The position numbers and the translations under genes are program-made. Shown here piece by piece: positions 8,246-17,126 of a stretch of 64,000 nt of DNA. Position 1 is the stretch's first letter. Each line of letters begins with the position of its first letter. The notes below the pieces were generated by a model, which was not told the origin of the DNA, did no database searches, and worked only from the letters and a program-made list of their open reading frames with translations. This DNA comes from Io17-Chloro-G2 sp963663135 (GTDB taxonomy: Bacteria; Chloroflexota; Dehalococcoidia; Lucifugimonadales; UBA3495): assembly GCA_963663135.2 (NCBI GenBank), contig CAXXRM010000004.1, forward strand, positions 1-64,000, given 5' to 3'.

Positions 8246-8334
8246 CGTCCCTCCAAGGCAAAGGGCTAGATTGCAAATCTAACCCATCTTTTCGGCTCCG
8301 CCTGCTCCCGGTCCGGTTGCGGGCACGGCCTGGA

Positions 8335-9114
8335 TCAGAACTCTGGCTGGCGCTTTTCCTTGAATGCTTGGATGCCTTCGGAGGGATGGGTGGATGTGGC
8401 CACGTATTGGGCGAAGGCCATGATTTCGTTGGCGACTCCCTCCCGCAGCGGAAGGCTTTGCCCCCGAAGGGCGATCGACTTGATCCAGCCAAGCCCGGGC
8501 CGGCTCTTGGTGCGCAGGGGCGTCAGCAGCTTTTCCAATTCCTCGGCCAGGTCTTCGGAAGGGACGGCCCGCAGGACCAGTCCCCATTCCGCAGCCTCGC
8601 GGCCCGACAGCCAGCGTCCCGTGGTCAGCAGGTCCATGGCGCGCTGCATGCCGATCCTCCGGGGAAGCCTTTGAGTAGACCCTCCGCCCGGCATCAATCC
8701 AAAATTCGCGTGCTGGTCGCCGATCCGGGCATCGTCCGCCGCTAGCGCCATATCGCAGGCCAGCATGAGCTCCAACCCGCCGGCCAGGGCGAACCCGTGA
8801 ACCACGGCGATAACCGGCACCGGCAGGGATTCTAGCTGGAAAAGGCAGTCGTTGAATTGCTGGAGGTATGGCGTGAGCAGGTCCGGCCGGGCAAATGCCG
8901 TCTGGAAGTATACAAGGTCGGCCCCAGCCGAAAAGGCGCGGCCTTCGCCGCGGATAACCAGGGCCTTGATGTTCTGGTCATCTTGCACGTTGGCGACGGC
9001 CCCGGATAGGTCTTCGAGCAGGGCGGGGCTCAACGCGTTCATTGCATCGGGGCGGTTGAGGCTGATGGTGGCCACCGCGCCTTCTTTCTCCAACTTGATG
9101 TTGGTATACTCCAC
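8335..9114 (-). CDS. Enoyl-CoA hydratase/isomerase family protein
   Basis: A 259-residue crotonase-fold protein. I-R-G-E-G-R-A-F-S-A-G-A-D-L provides the first oxyanion-hole segment and H-G-F-A-L-A-G-G-L-E-L the second, with a Glu in the usual catalytic region; D-A-R-I-G-D-Q-H-A-N-F-G-L matches the substrate-binding part. It probably hydrates or isomerises an acyl-CoA. A GTG start at 9112-9114 is chosen because AGGAGG (9120-9125) lies 5 nt upstream; the frame extends nine codons further without a better signal. Neighbours do not define a pathway; exact CoA substrate unknown. Confidence 0.88.
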   Translation of the reverse strand: MEYTNIKLEKEGAVATISLNRPDAMNALSPALLEDLSGAVANVQDDQNIKALVIRGEGRAFSAGADLVYFQTAFARPDLLTPYLQQFNDCLFQLESLPVPVIAVVHGFALAGGLELMLACDMALAADDARIGDQHANFGLMPGGGSTQRLPRRIGMQRAMDLLTTGRWLSGREAAEWGLVLRAVPSEDLAEELEKLLTPLRTKSRPGLGWIKSIALRGQSLPLREGVANEIMAFAQYVATSTHPSEGIQAFKEKRQPEF

Positions 9115-9181
9115 GGGTTCCTCCTGAGTGTTGAAAATCAAATCGGCTTAATATATCAGACGCCGTCAACGCCAATATGTC

Positions 9182-9508
9182 GTGACCCGACCCCAAAGCC
9201 AATCCACACAGTCGTCTACTCTACGGGTCAGGGTGCAGCCCAAGGCCTCGAGGTCCAGGGTGGTGGGCTTCCAGGAGTCGGGCCCGCAGGCCACGGGTTC
9301 GAGAGAAGACGTGCTGCACCTCCGGGTCACCGCCCTGCCGGAGGGAGGAAAAGCCAACGCCGCAGTGGTCGCTCTGGTAGCGAAATCCCTGCGAGTGTCC
9401 CCCAGCAGCGTCAGCATAGTCAAAGGGTTCGCCTCGCGGGACAAAGTCTTGCGGATCAACCTCCTTACCCTGGATGAAATTAAAGAGCGACTGGCCTCCT
9501 CCCAATGA
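9182..9508 (+). CDS. DUF167 / YggU family protein
   Basis: A 108-residue protein of the widespread YggU (DUF167) family: L-R-V-R-V-Q-P-K-A-S-R-S-R-V-V-G at the N-terminus and A-L-P-E-G-G-K-A-N-A-A-V-V-A-L-V-A followed by V-K-G-F-A-S-R-D-K are the conserved blocks. Small alpha/beta cytoplasmic protein; molecular role not established. The GTG at 9182 is the first available start and is divergent from the enoyl-CoA hydratase. The central insertion (SGPQATGSRED) is longer than usual but not disruptive. Confidence 0.85.
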   Translation: MTRPQSQSTQSSTLRVRVQPKASRSRVVGFQESGPQATGSREDVLHLRVTALPEGGKANAAVVALVAKSLRVSPSSVSIVKGFASRDKVLRINLLTLDEIKERLASSQ

Positions 9509-9665
9509 GTCCCTGTTGCTCCCGCCCAACCTGGCCCCGTTGGCCACCCCCTTTTTGTGAGCGCCGTCAGGCCGTTATAATTGCCCGCAGAGGCCCGCAA
9601 CAGAGTAGGTCCTCCGGATTCCCAATAGCGGCGGTCCAACACTGCCGGCACAAGGAGCGTGACTC

Positions 9666-10157
9666 TTGCCCTACATGGATTTTGGGTGGATCCTTGAAGG
9701 CGCATTGGCGGCCGCTCGGGGACCCACCTCCCCAAGAGACCTGACCTTCCTCAAACTCCAAGAGGTCAAGGCCATTATCCGAATGGAGCCCGACACCATT
9801 TCGGGAGAATCCCATGACCTGGCGGACCTGTTTGAGCCGGTGGAGGACGGCCAGCCTCCGACCATGGAGCAGGTCAGCCGGATGACCCGGTTTATCGAGG
9901 CTGAAGTCGAAACCTGGGAGCATCCTGTGGCCGTAACCTGCAAAGCCGGTTTGGGTAGGACGGGTACGGTGCTGGCCTGTTACATGGTCTATGTGGGCTA
10001 CCAGCCCGGCGCGGCTATTAATTACATCCGCCAGCGGCGGCCGGGGGCCATCGAAACCGCATCCCAGGAGGCCGCGGTCCACGAGTACTCCGCCCTGCTG
10101 AAGGAGGAGGAACGGGAGCGGCGGCGCAAAGCGATTGAAGCCTTGGGAGACCTTTAA
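9666..10157 (+). CDS. Dual-specificity-type protein phosphatase
   Basis: A 163-residue cysteine-based phosphatase. The P-loop C-K-A-G-L-G-R-T-G-T has the nucleophile at Cys92 and the phosphate-binding Arg at 98; the residue before the Cys is Thr rather than the usual His. D-L-F-E-P-V-E-D at about 54-61 likely supplies the general acid. The C-terminus is a charged helix. The TTG start has AAGGAG at 9652-9657, 8 nt upstream. Predicted to dephosphorylate Tyr/Ser/Thr or a small phosphorylated molecule in the cytoplasm. Followed 58 bp later by a JAMM protease on the same strand. Confidence 0.82.
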   Translation: MPYMDFGWILEGALAAARGPTSPRDLTFLKLQEVKAIIRMEPDTISGESHDLADLFEPVEDGQPPTMEQVSRMTRFIEAEVETWEHPVAVTCKAGLGRTGTVLACYMVYVGYQPGAAINYIRQRRPGAIETASQEAAVHEYSALLKEEERERRRKAIEALGDL

Positions 10158-10215
10158 CGCCGCTCCGGGGACGGGACGCGGCGACACTCATCCATTGGTC
10201 AGGAGATAACTGCCG

Positions 10216-10626
10216 GTGCAAATTCAACAGCGGTTCGTGGACGAAATGATAGCCCATTCCCGGGAATCCATGCCCAACGAATGTTGCGGGATTCTGTCGG
10301 GAGCCGGGGTGGCCGTAGAAAAGTTGTACCGGATGACGAATGTGGAAGCCAGCCCGTTCCGCTTCTCCATGGACCCCCTGGAAATCATGAAGGTCGATGA
10401 GGAAGCCGGGGAAATGAATTGGGAACTCCTGGTCATTTACCATTCCCACACCCACAGTGAAGCGTACCCGTCGGACACCGACGTAAGAATCGCCGGCGGG
10501 ACCACCGAGCTTTGGCCGGAGGTGCGCTATATCCTCGTTTCTCTCATGGACCCCGCCGACCCCAAGGTCCGCCTCTTCCGCATCTACCAACAGGTAATCA
10601 CCGAAGAAACGCTGCAGGTTGTCTGA
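10216..10626 (+). CDS. JAMM/Mov34-type metalloprotease (prokaryotic Mec/Rhodanese-associated class)
   Basis: A 136-residue JAB1/MPN domain. The JAMM motif is complete: Glu22 (in P-N-E-C-C-G), then H76-S-H78-T-x6-S86-x2-D89, which would hold a catalytic zinc. Prokaryotic single-domain members remove C-terminal residues from ubiquitin-like sulfur carrier proteins in cysteine, thiamine or molybdopterin routes; no such carrier is adjacent, so the partner is unknown. The GTG start has AGGAG at 10201-10205. It sits in a short same-strand set with YggU and the phosphatase, ending at the 103-bp tandem array. Confidence 0.85.
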   Translation: MQIQQRFVDEMIAHSRESMPNECCGILSGAGVAVEKLYRMTNVEASPFRFSMDPLEIMKVDEEAGEMNWELLVIYHSHTHSEAYPSDTDVRIAGGTTELWPEVRYILVSLMDPADPKVRLFRIYQQVITEETLQVV

Positions 10627-10694
10627 GAGGGCAGTTCCAACTGGGTGACCGCATTTCAAACCGTTGGTGCAGCCTCCGAATAGTCCCCAGTGAG

Positions 10695-11275
10695 GCATGG
10701 AAAAGGTCAGATGATGGCGGTGGGTGGGGCCGGGTTGCGGGCGTCGGATGGCGTGTCGGCGCTGCCATGACCGTGTTGACGCACAGAAAGGGCTCTGGAT
10801 TCCCGTTGCGACGGGAATGACGGTGGGTGGGGCCGGGTTGCGGGCGTCGGATGGCGTGTCGGCGCTGCCATGACCGTGTTGACGCACAGAAAGGGCTCTG
10901 GATTCCCGCTGCGGCGAGAATGACGGGGGTGGGGGCGCGTTGCGGGTGACGGACGGCGCGTCGGTGCTGCGATGACCGTGTTGGCGCACAGAAAGGGCTC
11001 TGGATTCCCGCTGCGACGGGAATGACGGAGGGTGGGGCCGCGTTGCGGGTGACGGACGGCGCGTCGGCGCTGCCATGACCGTGTTGGTGCAGAGGAAGGG
11101 CTCTGGATTCCCGCTGCGACGGGAATGACGGAGGGTGGGGCCGCGTTGGGGGCGTCGGACGATGCGTCGGCGCTGCCATGACCGTGTTGGTGCAGAGGAA
11201 GGGCTCTGGATTCCCGTTGCGACGTGAATGACGGGGGTGGGGCCGCGCTGCGGGCGTCGGCCGGCGCGGTAGAAG
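10695..11275. repeat. Tandem array of about five 102-103-bp units built on the family-M repeat
   Basis: The block ATGACCGTGTT recurs at 10767, 10870, 10972, 11075 and 11178, giving a period of 102-103 bp. Every unit holds GGGCTCTGGATTCCCG plus a hairpin-forming GCGACGGGAATGACGG or close variant, the same sequence that caps the MITE-like elements elsewhere in the window. Unit spacers are also conserved (CGTCGGCGCTGCC), so this is a tandem repeat and not a CRISPR array. It fills the gap between the JAMM gene and the antiporter. Confidence 0.85.
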
Positions 11276-11282
11276 GTACCTT

Positions 11283-12323
11283 CTACCGCGCCCCCATGGC
11301 GATCACGACCGCTGCGCCGGCTACCCAGGCGGCACACATCAGGACCAAGCCCGTGACCGCGGCCCAGCCGGGCAGGCGATTTCTGCCCAAGACCAGAAGC
11401 AATCCCGCCAGAATCAGCCCGACGGCAACGCCTCCAGCCACGAAGTGGGCCGGCCCGGCCTGGTTGACCAAAATGCCGACCCGGTAAAACGGGTCGGCAT
11501 AGGCCAGGACAGATGCGTTGAACACGGCGCTGCCGAAAAGCCCCGCCACGCCCAAGTCAGCCGCTCCCATGCGCGCGGCGGCGACGGCGGCCGAGAGTTC
11601 GGGCAGCGTGGTTATGACCGAGACCGCCAGGATTCCCAGGGTGCTTGACGCCACGCCGGTTATCTCGGCGATGCGGTCAGTGCTCCATGCCAGGAATATG
11701 CCCGCTGCGATGACCCCGCAGGAGACCAGGAAAAACATCAACCAGGCCCGGCCCAGCGTCATCGAGGGCTCGCTTTCCGCCGCGGCTCCGCCGTCCCCCG
11801 AGACTACAGCTCCATCCCCTGAGGCTACCGCACGTTGGGGCCGTCTCTGGTAAACCACCCACATTCCTACTACATACACCACCAGCAGCAGCACGGATGA
11901 AACGCCCACTTTCCAGTAGCCGACGTCCAGCCTCAACGCTCCAAATACCACGGCAAGCCCGGTCATCGCCGCCGCCAGCACGATCAAATAACCTTGCTCC
12001 GGCGCGATTTGCCTCAGGAAACTCCGCCCACCGAACAGCAGGGCTACCATCGCAAAAATGAACATGTCCAGCATATTGGCGCCCATCACGTTGCCCACGG
12101 CCAGGTCCGGATTAGGCGGGTTCAGCCGGACTGCGGATATGTTGGTGGAAAGCTCGGGTAGGGAGGTGGCCAGGGCGACCAGAATGCTGCCGACGAAGAG
12201 CCGCCCCAATCCGGTGAGGTCTGCCAACGCGTCGCCGTACCTGGAAAGGCCGGCGCCCAAAACCCAAACCGCGGCGGCGCTGGCAAGAAAGACGAACACC
12301 GCAATCGCCAACTCACCACTCAT
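11283..12323 (-). CDS. Sodium:calcium antiporter, YrbG-like (CaCA superfamily)
   Basis: A 346-residue inner-membrane protein with about ten helices arranged as two inverted halves. Alpha-repeat 1 is A-T-S-L-P-E-L-S-T-N with G-N-V-M-G-A-N-M-L-D, and alpha-repeat 2 is I-T-T-L-P-E-L-S-A-A with G-L-F-G-S-A-V-F-N-A; the paired Glu and Asn residues form the cation path. A glycine/serine/Glu-rich loop separates the halves. The ATG at 12321-12323 is chosen because GGAGGAG (12333-12339) lies 9 nt upstream; the TTG nine bases earlier abuts the ribosome site. It is a different subfamily from the antiporter at 724-1950. Confidence 0.9.
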   Translation of the reverse strand: MSGELAIAVFVFLASAAAVWVLGAGLSRYGDALADLTGLGRLFVGSILVALATSLPELSTNISAVRLNPPNPDLAVGNVMGANMLDMFIFAMVALLFGGRSFLRQIAPEQGYLIVLAAAMTGLAVVFGALRLDVGYWKVGVSSVLLLVVYVVGMWVVYQRRPQRAVASGDGAVVSGDGGAAAESEPSMTLGRAWLMFFLVSCGVIAAGIFLAWSTDRIAEITGVASSTLGILAVSVITTLPELSAAVAAARMGAADLGVAGLFGSAVFNASVLAYADPFYRVGILVNQAGPAHFVAGGVAVGLILAGLLLVLGRNRLPGWAAVTGLVLMCAAWVAGAAVVIAMGAR

Positions 12324-12440
12324 GCTGGGCAACTCCTCCGGCAGTGCAGCATTCCGCGTTCGACATCGTCAAAGGTAATGCTTGGGAGAAAATCCGGGCA
12401 ACTCGCAGGCGGGTTGGTTACCATTGAACCAACCGGGGGG

Positions 12441-12476
12441 CCAGCCAGGCCGGAAGAGGAGCGCCGGGCTGGCTGG
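12441..12476 (-). terminator. Possible terminator hairpin downstream of leuB
   Basis: CCAGCCAG (12441-12448) pairs with CTGGCTGG (12469-12476). A second hairpin, GGTTGGTT/AACCAACC, lies at about 12413-12435. They follow the leuB stop at 12500 on the reverse strand; there is no clear T-run, so the call is tentative. Confidence 0.35.
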
Positions 12477-12499
12477 GGCTACCCGAAATTGGGAGGGGA

Positions 12500-13600
12500 T
12501 TACCCACCGGGCCTCAAGGCCGAAACAACCAGGTCTGCCATCTCCGAGGTGGTGGCCGCGGGGTCCCCGGCGGCGGCGATATCTCTGGTCCGGGCTCCAT
12601 CCCCCAGCGTTTGGTCCACCGCCCGCTCAACCCAGGAGGCTTCTTCGGTAAGTCCCAGGGAGTACCGCAGCATCATGGCGACGCTGAGGATGGACCCGAT
12701 GGGGTTGGCGATGCCCTGTCCGGCGATGTCGGGAGCGGTGCCGTGGATTGGCTCGTAGAACCCCGGAGTCCGCTCGCCGCTCACGGGGACGTCGGAAAGA
12801 CTGGCCGAGGGCAGCAGCCCCATAGATGACGCGAGCACTGACGCTTCATCGGTCAGAATGTCGCCAAACATGTTGCCGGCTACTATCACGTCAAACTTGC
12901 CCGGCTGTTGAATCAGCTGCATGGCGCAGGAATCAACCAGGATGTGCTCCAATTCCACGTCGGGGTATTCGGGCGCCATCTGGGTAGCGATCTGACGCCA
13001 CAACCGCGAGCACTCTAAAACGTTGGCCTTGTCCACCGAGGCCAGCTTTCGCCGCCGGACCATGGCTAACTCGAAGCCGACCCGCAGGATTCTCGCAATT
13101 TCCCCTTCACTGTAGCGCATGGTGTCCACTGCCGACCAACCCTGCGGCGTTTGGGTCCGCTGCTTGGGCTGGGCGTAATAAAGGCCGCCGGTGAGTTCAC
13201 GGACCACCACCAGGTCCACCCCTTCCAGGACTGAGGGTTTGAGGGCGCTGGAGTCGGCCAACCAGGGATAGACCTTAACCGGCCGAATGTTGGCGAAAAC
13301 GCCCAGGTGGCTCCTCAACTGGAGTATGGCGTCTTCAGGATGCACGGAGGCCGCGGGGTCATCCCACTTGGGACCGCCGACGGCTCCGAACAGCACCGCG
13401 TCCGCCCCGGCGGCCAGGTCTGCCACCTCCGGTTGAAGGGCAATCCCGTGTTGGTCGATGGACACGCCCCCTACGTCACCGTAGGCGAGGTTGAACCGGT
13501 GCCCCGACAATGTCTCAAGTTCTTGAAGGACCCGCACCGCCTGGCCGGTGACCTCGGGACCGATGCCATCTCCACCCAACACGGCGATCTGAAATTCCAC
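12500..13600 (-). CDS. leuB: 3-isopropylmalate dehydrogenase
   Basis: A 366-residue beta-decarboxylating dehydrogenase that oxidises 3-isopropylmalate to 2-ketoisocaproate with NAD+ in leucine synthesis. Visible motifs: G-G-D-G-I-G-P-E-V-T at the N-terminus, V-R-E-L-T-G-G-L-Y-Y of the substrate site, V-D-S-C-A-M-Q-L with D-V-I-V-A-G-N-M-F-G-D-I-L-T-D metal/substrate block, and E-P-I-H-G-T-A-P-D-I-A-G of the NAD+ site. Length matches the family (about 355-370). GTG start at 13598-13600. Standing alone here; no leuACD in the window. Confidence 0.93.
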   Translation of the reverse strand: MEFQIAVLGGDGIGPEVTGQAVRVLQELETLSGHRFNLAYGDVGGVSIDQHGIALQPEVADLAAGADAVLFGAVGGPKWDDPAASVHPEDAILQLRSHLGVFANIRPVKVYPWLADSSALKPSVLEGVDLVVVRELTGGLYYAQPKQRTQTPQGWSAVDTMRYSEGEIARILRVGFELAMVRRRKLASVDKANVLECSRLWRQIATQMAPEYPDVELEHILVDSCAMQLIQQPGKFDVIVAGNMFGDILTDEASVLASSMGLLPSASLSDVPVSGERTPGFYEPIHGTAPDIAGQGIANPIGSILSVAMMLRYSLGLTEEASWVERAVDQTLGDGARTRDIAAAGDPAATTSEMADLVVSALRPGG

Positions 13601-13831
13601 GCTACTTCACCCTGAAAACCTGCTTCCTGCCTTTGATATTCCACGAGGCTCGCCGGAGCAAGCCGGGCCTCAGTATACAAACAAACCGCCAGGGCAATCA
13701 AACGAGGCGGCAAAGGGTCACCGTTCGGGTTTGGGGGACGCGGGACCCGCTTTTGGAAAAGCTGCGCAAAACTTTTTCGTTGGGCGTGGGGGTATGAGGG
13801 TGAAGGACCGCGGCGCCCCCGGGTTGGGGCG

Positions 13832-15019
13832 TCACGGTATTATGGGGATGGTAACCCGGTCATAGATTAAACCGGGCGGGTCATCATCCCAGTTATTCCG
13901 GTCGTTCCGCGCGCGCTCCCGGCGGCGGTGGATTAAATATTCCTCAAGCATGGTTAGCTTGGGCGCATCGGGAGCGTCAGGTTCCGGGTCCGGCGGCGAC
14001 CGGTCTTCCGGGTACAGTTCCTCCGCCGGTTGGTCCCAGATGGTGTCCGGGGGCGGGGGCCGGGCCGGGGATTCGGGACCGAGGTCGGCGGCCAGGGCGG
14101 CTTGCTTCCGGTGGTAGCCGGCGACGGCCCAAGCGGCTATCCGGGCGGCCTGCTCGGTGCCGAATATCTGCCGCAGGGCCTGGTAGCCGTAGATGTTTTC
14201 GGGCTGGGGGCAGTCGTCGGGGATCTTGATCAGGTGGTCGCAGCGGTCGCGGTCCTGGCCGGTGGCCTTGGCAAGCTTCCAGGCAGCGAAGCGGAAGTCG
14301 AAGACCGTCTTGTGGACTGCGCTGGCTGCCTCCTCACCGCCGGAGATGTGCGTCAGGGCCCGAGAGCCGTGGGTGTCGAAGTGGTATTCCTCGTCATCGT
14401 AGGACCGGAAGTCAAAGGGGCCGTACTCCGTTTCGTAGCGGTTATAGCCGGCGGGGTAGCCGGCATAGCGGCCCTCCAGGATGTGGGTCCAAGAGCGGGG
14501 CGCCTCGGTGGGTTTTTCAGCCGGGGCGGATTCTTCGCCGGATTCCGTGGTGGTTGGGTTGCCGGCGTCGGCAGAGGCAGGTATGTCAAAGCCGCGGCGC
14601 AGGAGTTCTTTGGCGGCGGACAGCCGGTGGTGGGGCTTGAAGTCAGGGATTGTGCCCTGCATGACGTCTACCAGGAAGCGGACGGTGGTGAGGCCGTTGT
14701 CGGTCTCTTCCCGGATGAGGGCGGCCAGTTCCTGGTGCAGGGGGGCGGTTTCAACGCCGAGGACGCCATGGGCGCGGAGATTTTTTCGGGTTGGAGCGGC
14801 GGGGCTATTTTCGTCGATGAAGGATTGTGCGGGATGGAAGCCAAGGTTGAGGAGTTGACGGGCGGCGTCGAGGCGGTGGCAGGGCTTGGAATTTTCGAGG
14901 AGGCCCTGCATGACGTCGATTAGGAAGCGAACAATTAGGCGGCCGTCATCGGTCTCCTCGCGGACGATGTCGGCGAGGGAGGGCGGTTGGGCTTCCTGGC
15001 TGTCTGTGTTAGAGAACAT
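13832..15019 (-). CDS. Hypothetical protein with two internal N-terminal repeats
   Basis: A 395-residue protein not recognised by family. Residues about 15-64 and 98-146 are a duplicated module, each with I-[VR]-[RE]-E-T-D-[DN]-G followed by V-R-F-L-[IV]-D-V-M-Q-G, a basic H-R-L-[DS]-A-A segment and a G-F-[HD]-I/P ending. The middle holds a Tyr/Asp-rich stretch, and the C-terminus is proline-rich and then strongly basic (R-R-R-E-R-A-R-N). The start at 15019 (MFSNTD) is preferred over the ATG at 15043 because a good promoter would initiate transcription right beside it. Cytoplasmic by composition. Related modules occur in DNA-interacting and small-terminase-like proteins, but nothing here proves that. 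Confidence 0.75.
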   Translation of the reverse strand: MFSNTDSQEAQPPSLADIVREETDDGRLIVRFLIDVMQGLLENSKPCHRLDAARQLLNLGFHPAQSFIDENSPAAPTRKNLRAHGVLGVETAPLHQELAALIREETDNGLTTVRFLVDVMQGTIPDFKPHHRLSAAKELLRRGFDIPASADAGNPTTTESGEESAPAEKPTEAPRSWTHILEGRYAGYPAGYNRYETEYGPFDFRSYDDEEYHFDTHGSRALTHISGGEEAASAVHKTVFDFRFAAWKLAKATGQDRDRCDHLIKIPDDCPQPENIYGYQALRQIFGTEQAARIAAWAVAGYHRKQAALAADLGPESPARPPPPDTIWDQPAEELYPEDRSPPDPEPDAPDAPKLTMLEEYLIHRRRERARNDRNNWDDDPPGLIYDRVTIPIIP

Positions 15020-15056
15020 TGGTTCGATGATAGGGAGGTGCATTCGGGGGTGTCAA
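15020..15056 (-). promoter_or_regulatory. Promoter of the two-repeat hypothetical gene, predicted leaderless
   Basis: On the reverse strand TTGACA (15051-15056), an 18-bp spacer and TATCAT (15027-15032) precede the ATG at 15019 by 7 nt. No Shine-Dalgarno is present, which fits a leaderless mRNA as in the inositol-phosphate synthase gene. Confidence 0.5.
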
Positions 15057-15144
15057 GGGGCTGGTGACTGCGTTTTCGCTTACCGCAGGAAGCACGGAGA
15101 TTGTTGGGTGGGTACAGGCGCGCCTGCTGTTTCCATGCCTTGTT

Positions 15145-15236
15145 CAATGACGGAAAGGGCTCTGGATTCCCGCTGCGGCGAGAATGACGGGGGGTTGGGG
15201 CTTTGGATTTCCGCTGCGGCGAGAATGACGGTGGGG
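15145..15236. repeat. Two tandem family-M terminal repeats
   Basis: GGGCTCTGGATTCCCGCTGC...GAGAATGACGG at about 15157-15190 is followed directly by a second, slightly diverged copy (GGGCTTTGGATTTCCGC) at about 15197-15231, both in the same orientation. They lie in the 350-bp gap between the hypothetical gene and glcD. Confidence 0.75.
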
Positions 15237-15369
15237 GGTGGTATGGGTGGTTTCTTGCCAGTGCTGTGGCGGTGGTCTATGATTTCGAAACCCCCAACTC
15301 TCGGGATGTAACCTGCGGGGTTCGCCAAGGGGTTCGCCGCGGGTAGCCACCTGAGGGAGGAGCGTTTCG

Positions 15370-16818
15370 TTGGCGCAGCTACAGTTCACACAGTTTGTTG
15401 AAGACCTGAGCGAGATTGTCGGCGAGAGAAATGTCATCTCCCATCCTGACGATTTGCTCGTTTACGAATACGATGGCTCCATTGACCGCGGAATGCCGCG
15501 GGTGGTGGTGCTGCCTGATTCGGGACAAGAAGTTTCCCGGGTGATGGCCCGGGCCTACCAGGAGGGGATACCCGTCGCCGGGAGAGGTTCCGGGACCGGC
15601 CTGAGCGGCGGCGCAATCTCGCCACCGGGCGGGATGCAGATTTCTTTCTCCAGGATGAACCGGATTTTGCAGGTGGATACAGCCAACCGGGCCGCCGTGG
15701 TGCAACCCGGCGTGATCAACCTGGACCTGGATAATCACGTTCATAAATTCGGCATGCGTTATGCCCCGGACCCGTCAAGCCAGCGGGCGTGCAGCATCGG
15801 GGGCAATGTGGCCGAAAACGCCGGCGGTCCCCATTGCCTGGTCTACGGCTCCACCACCAACCACATCCTGGGTCTGGAGGTGGTCCTGGAAGACGGTGAA
15901 ATGGTCCGGCTGGGCAGCCTAACCACGGCGCCAGTTAGAGAACAGCCCGGCTACGATCTTCGGGGAGTTTTCGTGGGTTCCGAAGGGACGTTTGGGGTTG
16001 CTACCGAGGTGGCTGTCCGGTTGCTGCCACTGCCGCTCGCGGTGAAAACCTTTCTCGGCATTTTCCCCGGAATCGATTCCGCCTGTACTGCCGTGTCGGC
16101 AATCATCGCGCAGGGGATAGTCCCGGCGGCCCTGGAGATGATGGACTCGGTGACCATCCGGGCGGTGCAGAAAACCACCGACGCCGGGTTCCCCGACGAC
16201 GCCGGCGCAGTGCTGCTCATCGAGTTGGAGGGACTGCCTGAAGAGGTTGAGGACGTGGGGGTCCAGGTTGAGGCATGCCTGTGGGATACCGGGGCGGTCA
16301 GGGTCAACGTGGCCCTGGAGGAGGAGCACCGGGCGAAGTTGTGGGCGGGCCGAAAAAGCGCTTTTGGAGCTTTTGGCAATATCGCCCCCAACCTCTACCT
16401 GGTTGATGGAGTCGTCCCGCGCACCAAGCTAACCCAGGTACTGGCTGACGTGGGGGACATTGGACGGGACTACGGGCTTACCATAGCCAACGTGTTCCAC
16501 GCCGGCGACGGCAACCTTCACCCGTGCATTCTGTTCAACGAGCGCGAGCCCGGGACGCTGGACCGGGTGATTGAGGCCGCCGGGCAAATGCTCAAGGTCT
16601 GCGTGGCCGCCGGGGGCGCGCTGACCGGCGAACATGGAGTTGGCTTGGAGAAAAAGGAATACATGCCCTTGATGTTTACCGGTGAAGACATGGACGCCAT
16701 GAAAAAGGTCCGCGACTCCTTTGCTCCGGCCAACCGGCTGAACCCCGGCAAGATTTTCCCCGACGGGCAACCGTACCAACCGCCTTCACACCGGGTAACG
16801 CCGGGAATGACGGTGTAG
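15370..16818 (+). CDS. glcD: Glycolate oxidase subunit GlcD (FAD-linked oxidase)
   Basis: A 482-residue FAD-binding PCMH-type oxidase. The FAD site is visible in G-R-G-S-G-T-G-L-S-G-G-A, then D-P-S-S-Q-R-A-C-S-I-G-G-N-V-A-E-N-A-G-G, and the C-terminal cap contains N-V-F-H-A-G-D-G-N-L-H-P with its catalytic His, plus G-E-H-G-V-G-L-E-K. With GlcE and GlcF it oxidises glycolate (or a related 2-hydroxyacid) to glyoxylate, passing electrons to the quinone pool. TTG start with GGAGGA 8 nt upstream. The usual short glcD-glcE junction is replaced here by almost 900 bp of repeats. Confidence 0.93.
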   Translation: MAQLQFTQFVEDLSEIVGERNVISHPDDLLVYEYDGSIDRGMPRVVVLPDSGQEVSRVMARAYQEGIPVAGRGSGTGLSGGAISPPGGMQISFSRMNRILQVDTANRAAVVQPGVINLDLDNHVHKFGMRYAPDPSSQRACSIGGNVAENAGGPHCLVYGSTTNHILGLEVVLEDGEMVRLGSLTTAPVREQPGYDLRGVFVGSEGTFGVATEVAVRLLPLPLAVKTFLGIFPGIDSACTAVSAIIAQGIVPAALEMMDSVTIRAVQKTTDAGFPDDAGAVLLIELEGLPEEVEDVGVQVEACLWDTGAVRVNVALEEEHRAKLWAGRKSAFGAFGNIAPNLYLVDGVVPRTKLTQVLADVGDIGRDYGLTIANVFHAGDGNLHPCILFNEREPGTLDRVIEAAGQMLKVCVAAGGALTGEHGVGLEKKEYMPLMFTGEDMDAMKKVRDSFAPANRLNPGKIFPDGQPYQPPSHRVTPGMTV

Positions 16819-17005
16819 GTCTTCATTGAGCCTTATACGTGCAACAGTAAGCTGTACTCGGACCGGGCAACGCCGGGAATGACGGTGTAGGTCAACAGGC
16901 CCTCTCCCGGACGGCTGACGCGCATCGTTTATGCCCATGATCACCAATCGGAAGCGCTTGGAAGCCCAGGTAAGTTGTCTGACCCAAGGCCTTTCAAGTG
17001 TCCCC

Positions 17006-17126
17006 GTCATTCTAGCCGCAGCGGGAATGACGGGGCGGGGGGCGTCCCACGCCCGGGGTGTCCCTGTCAGCGCAACCTTCACTACACACGAAAAGGGCTC
17101 TGGATTCCCGCTGCGGCGAGAATGAC
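17006..17126. repeat. Family-M element (short variant) at the head of the 50-bp array
   Basis: GTCATTCTAGCCGCAGCGGG at 17006 faces a full inverted copy at 17095-17126 across a roughly 60-bp interior. The interior end (CTGTCAGCGCAACC...ACACACGAAA) closely resembles that of the 166-bp element at 5016-5181 (CTGTCAGCACAACC), so this is a shortened member; its right arm is also unit 1 of the tandem array. Confidence 0.7.

Noticed and set aside
10627..11282. Long open frames on both strands through the repeat array (proline/arginine/serine-rich)
   Set aside because: The frames follow the 103-bp repeat and translate the repeat arm (P-S-F-S-P-Q-R-E-S-R type strings); they lack a ribosome site and coding character.
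14030..14923. 297-codon forward frame rich in Gly/Val opposite the two-repeat hypothetical gene
   Set aside because: Mirror of a real reverse gene; the amino-acid bias (G, V, A) is typical of antisense frames in GC-rich DNA, while the reverse frame has an internal duplication and a promoter.
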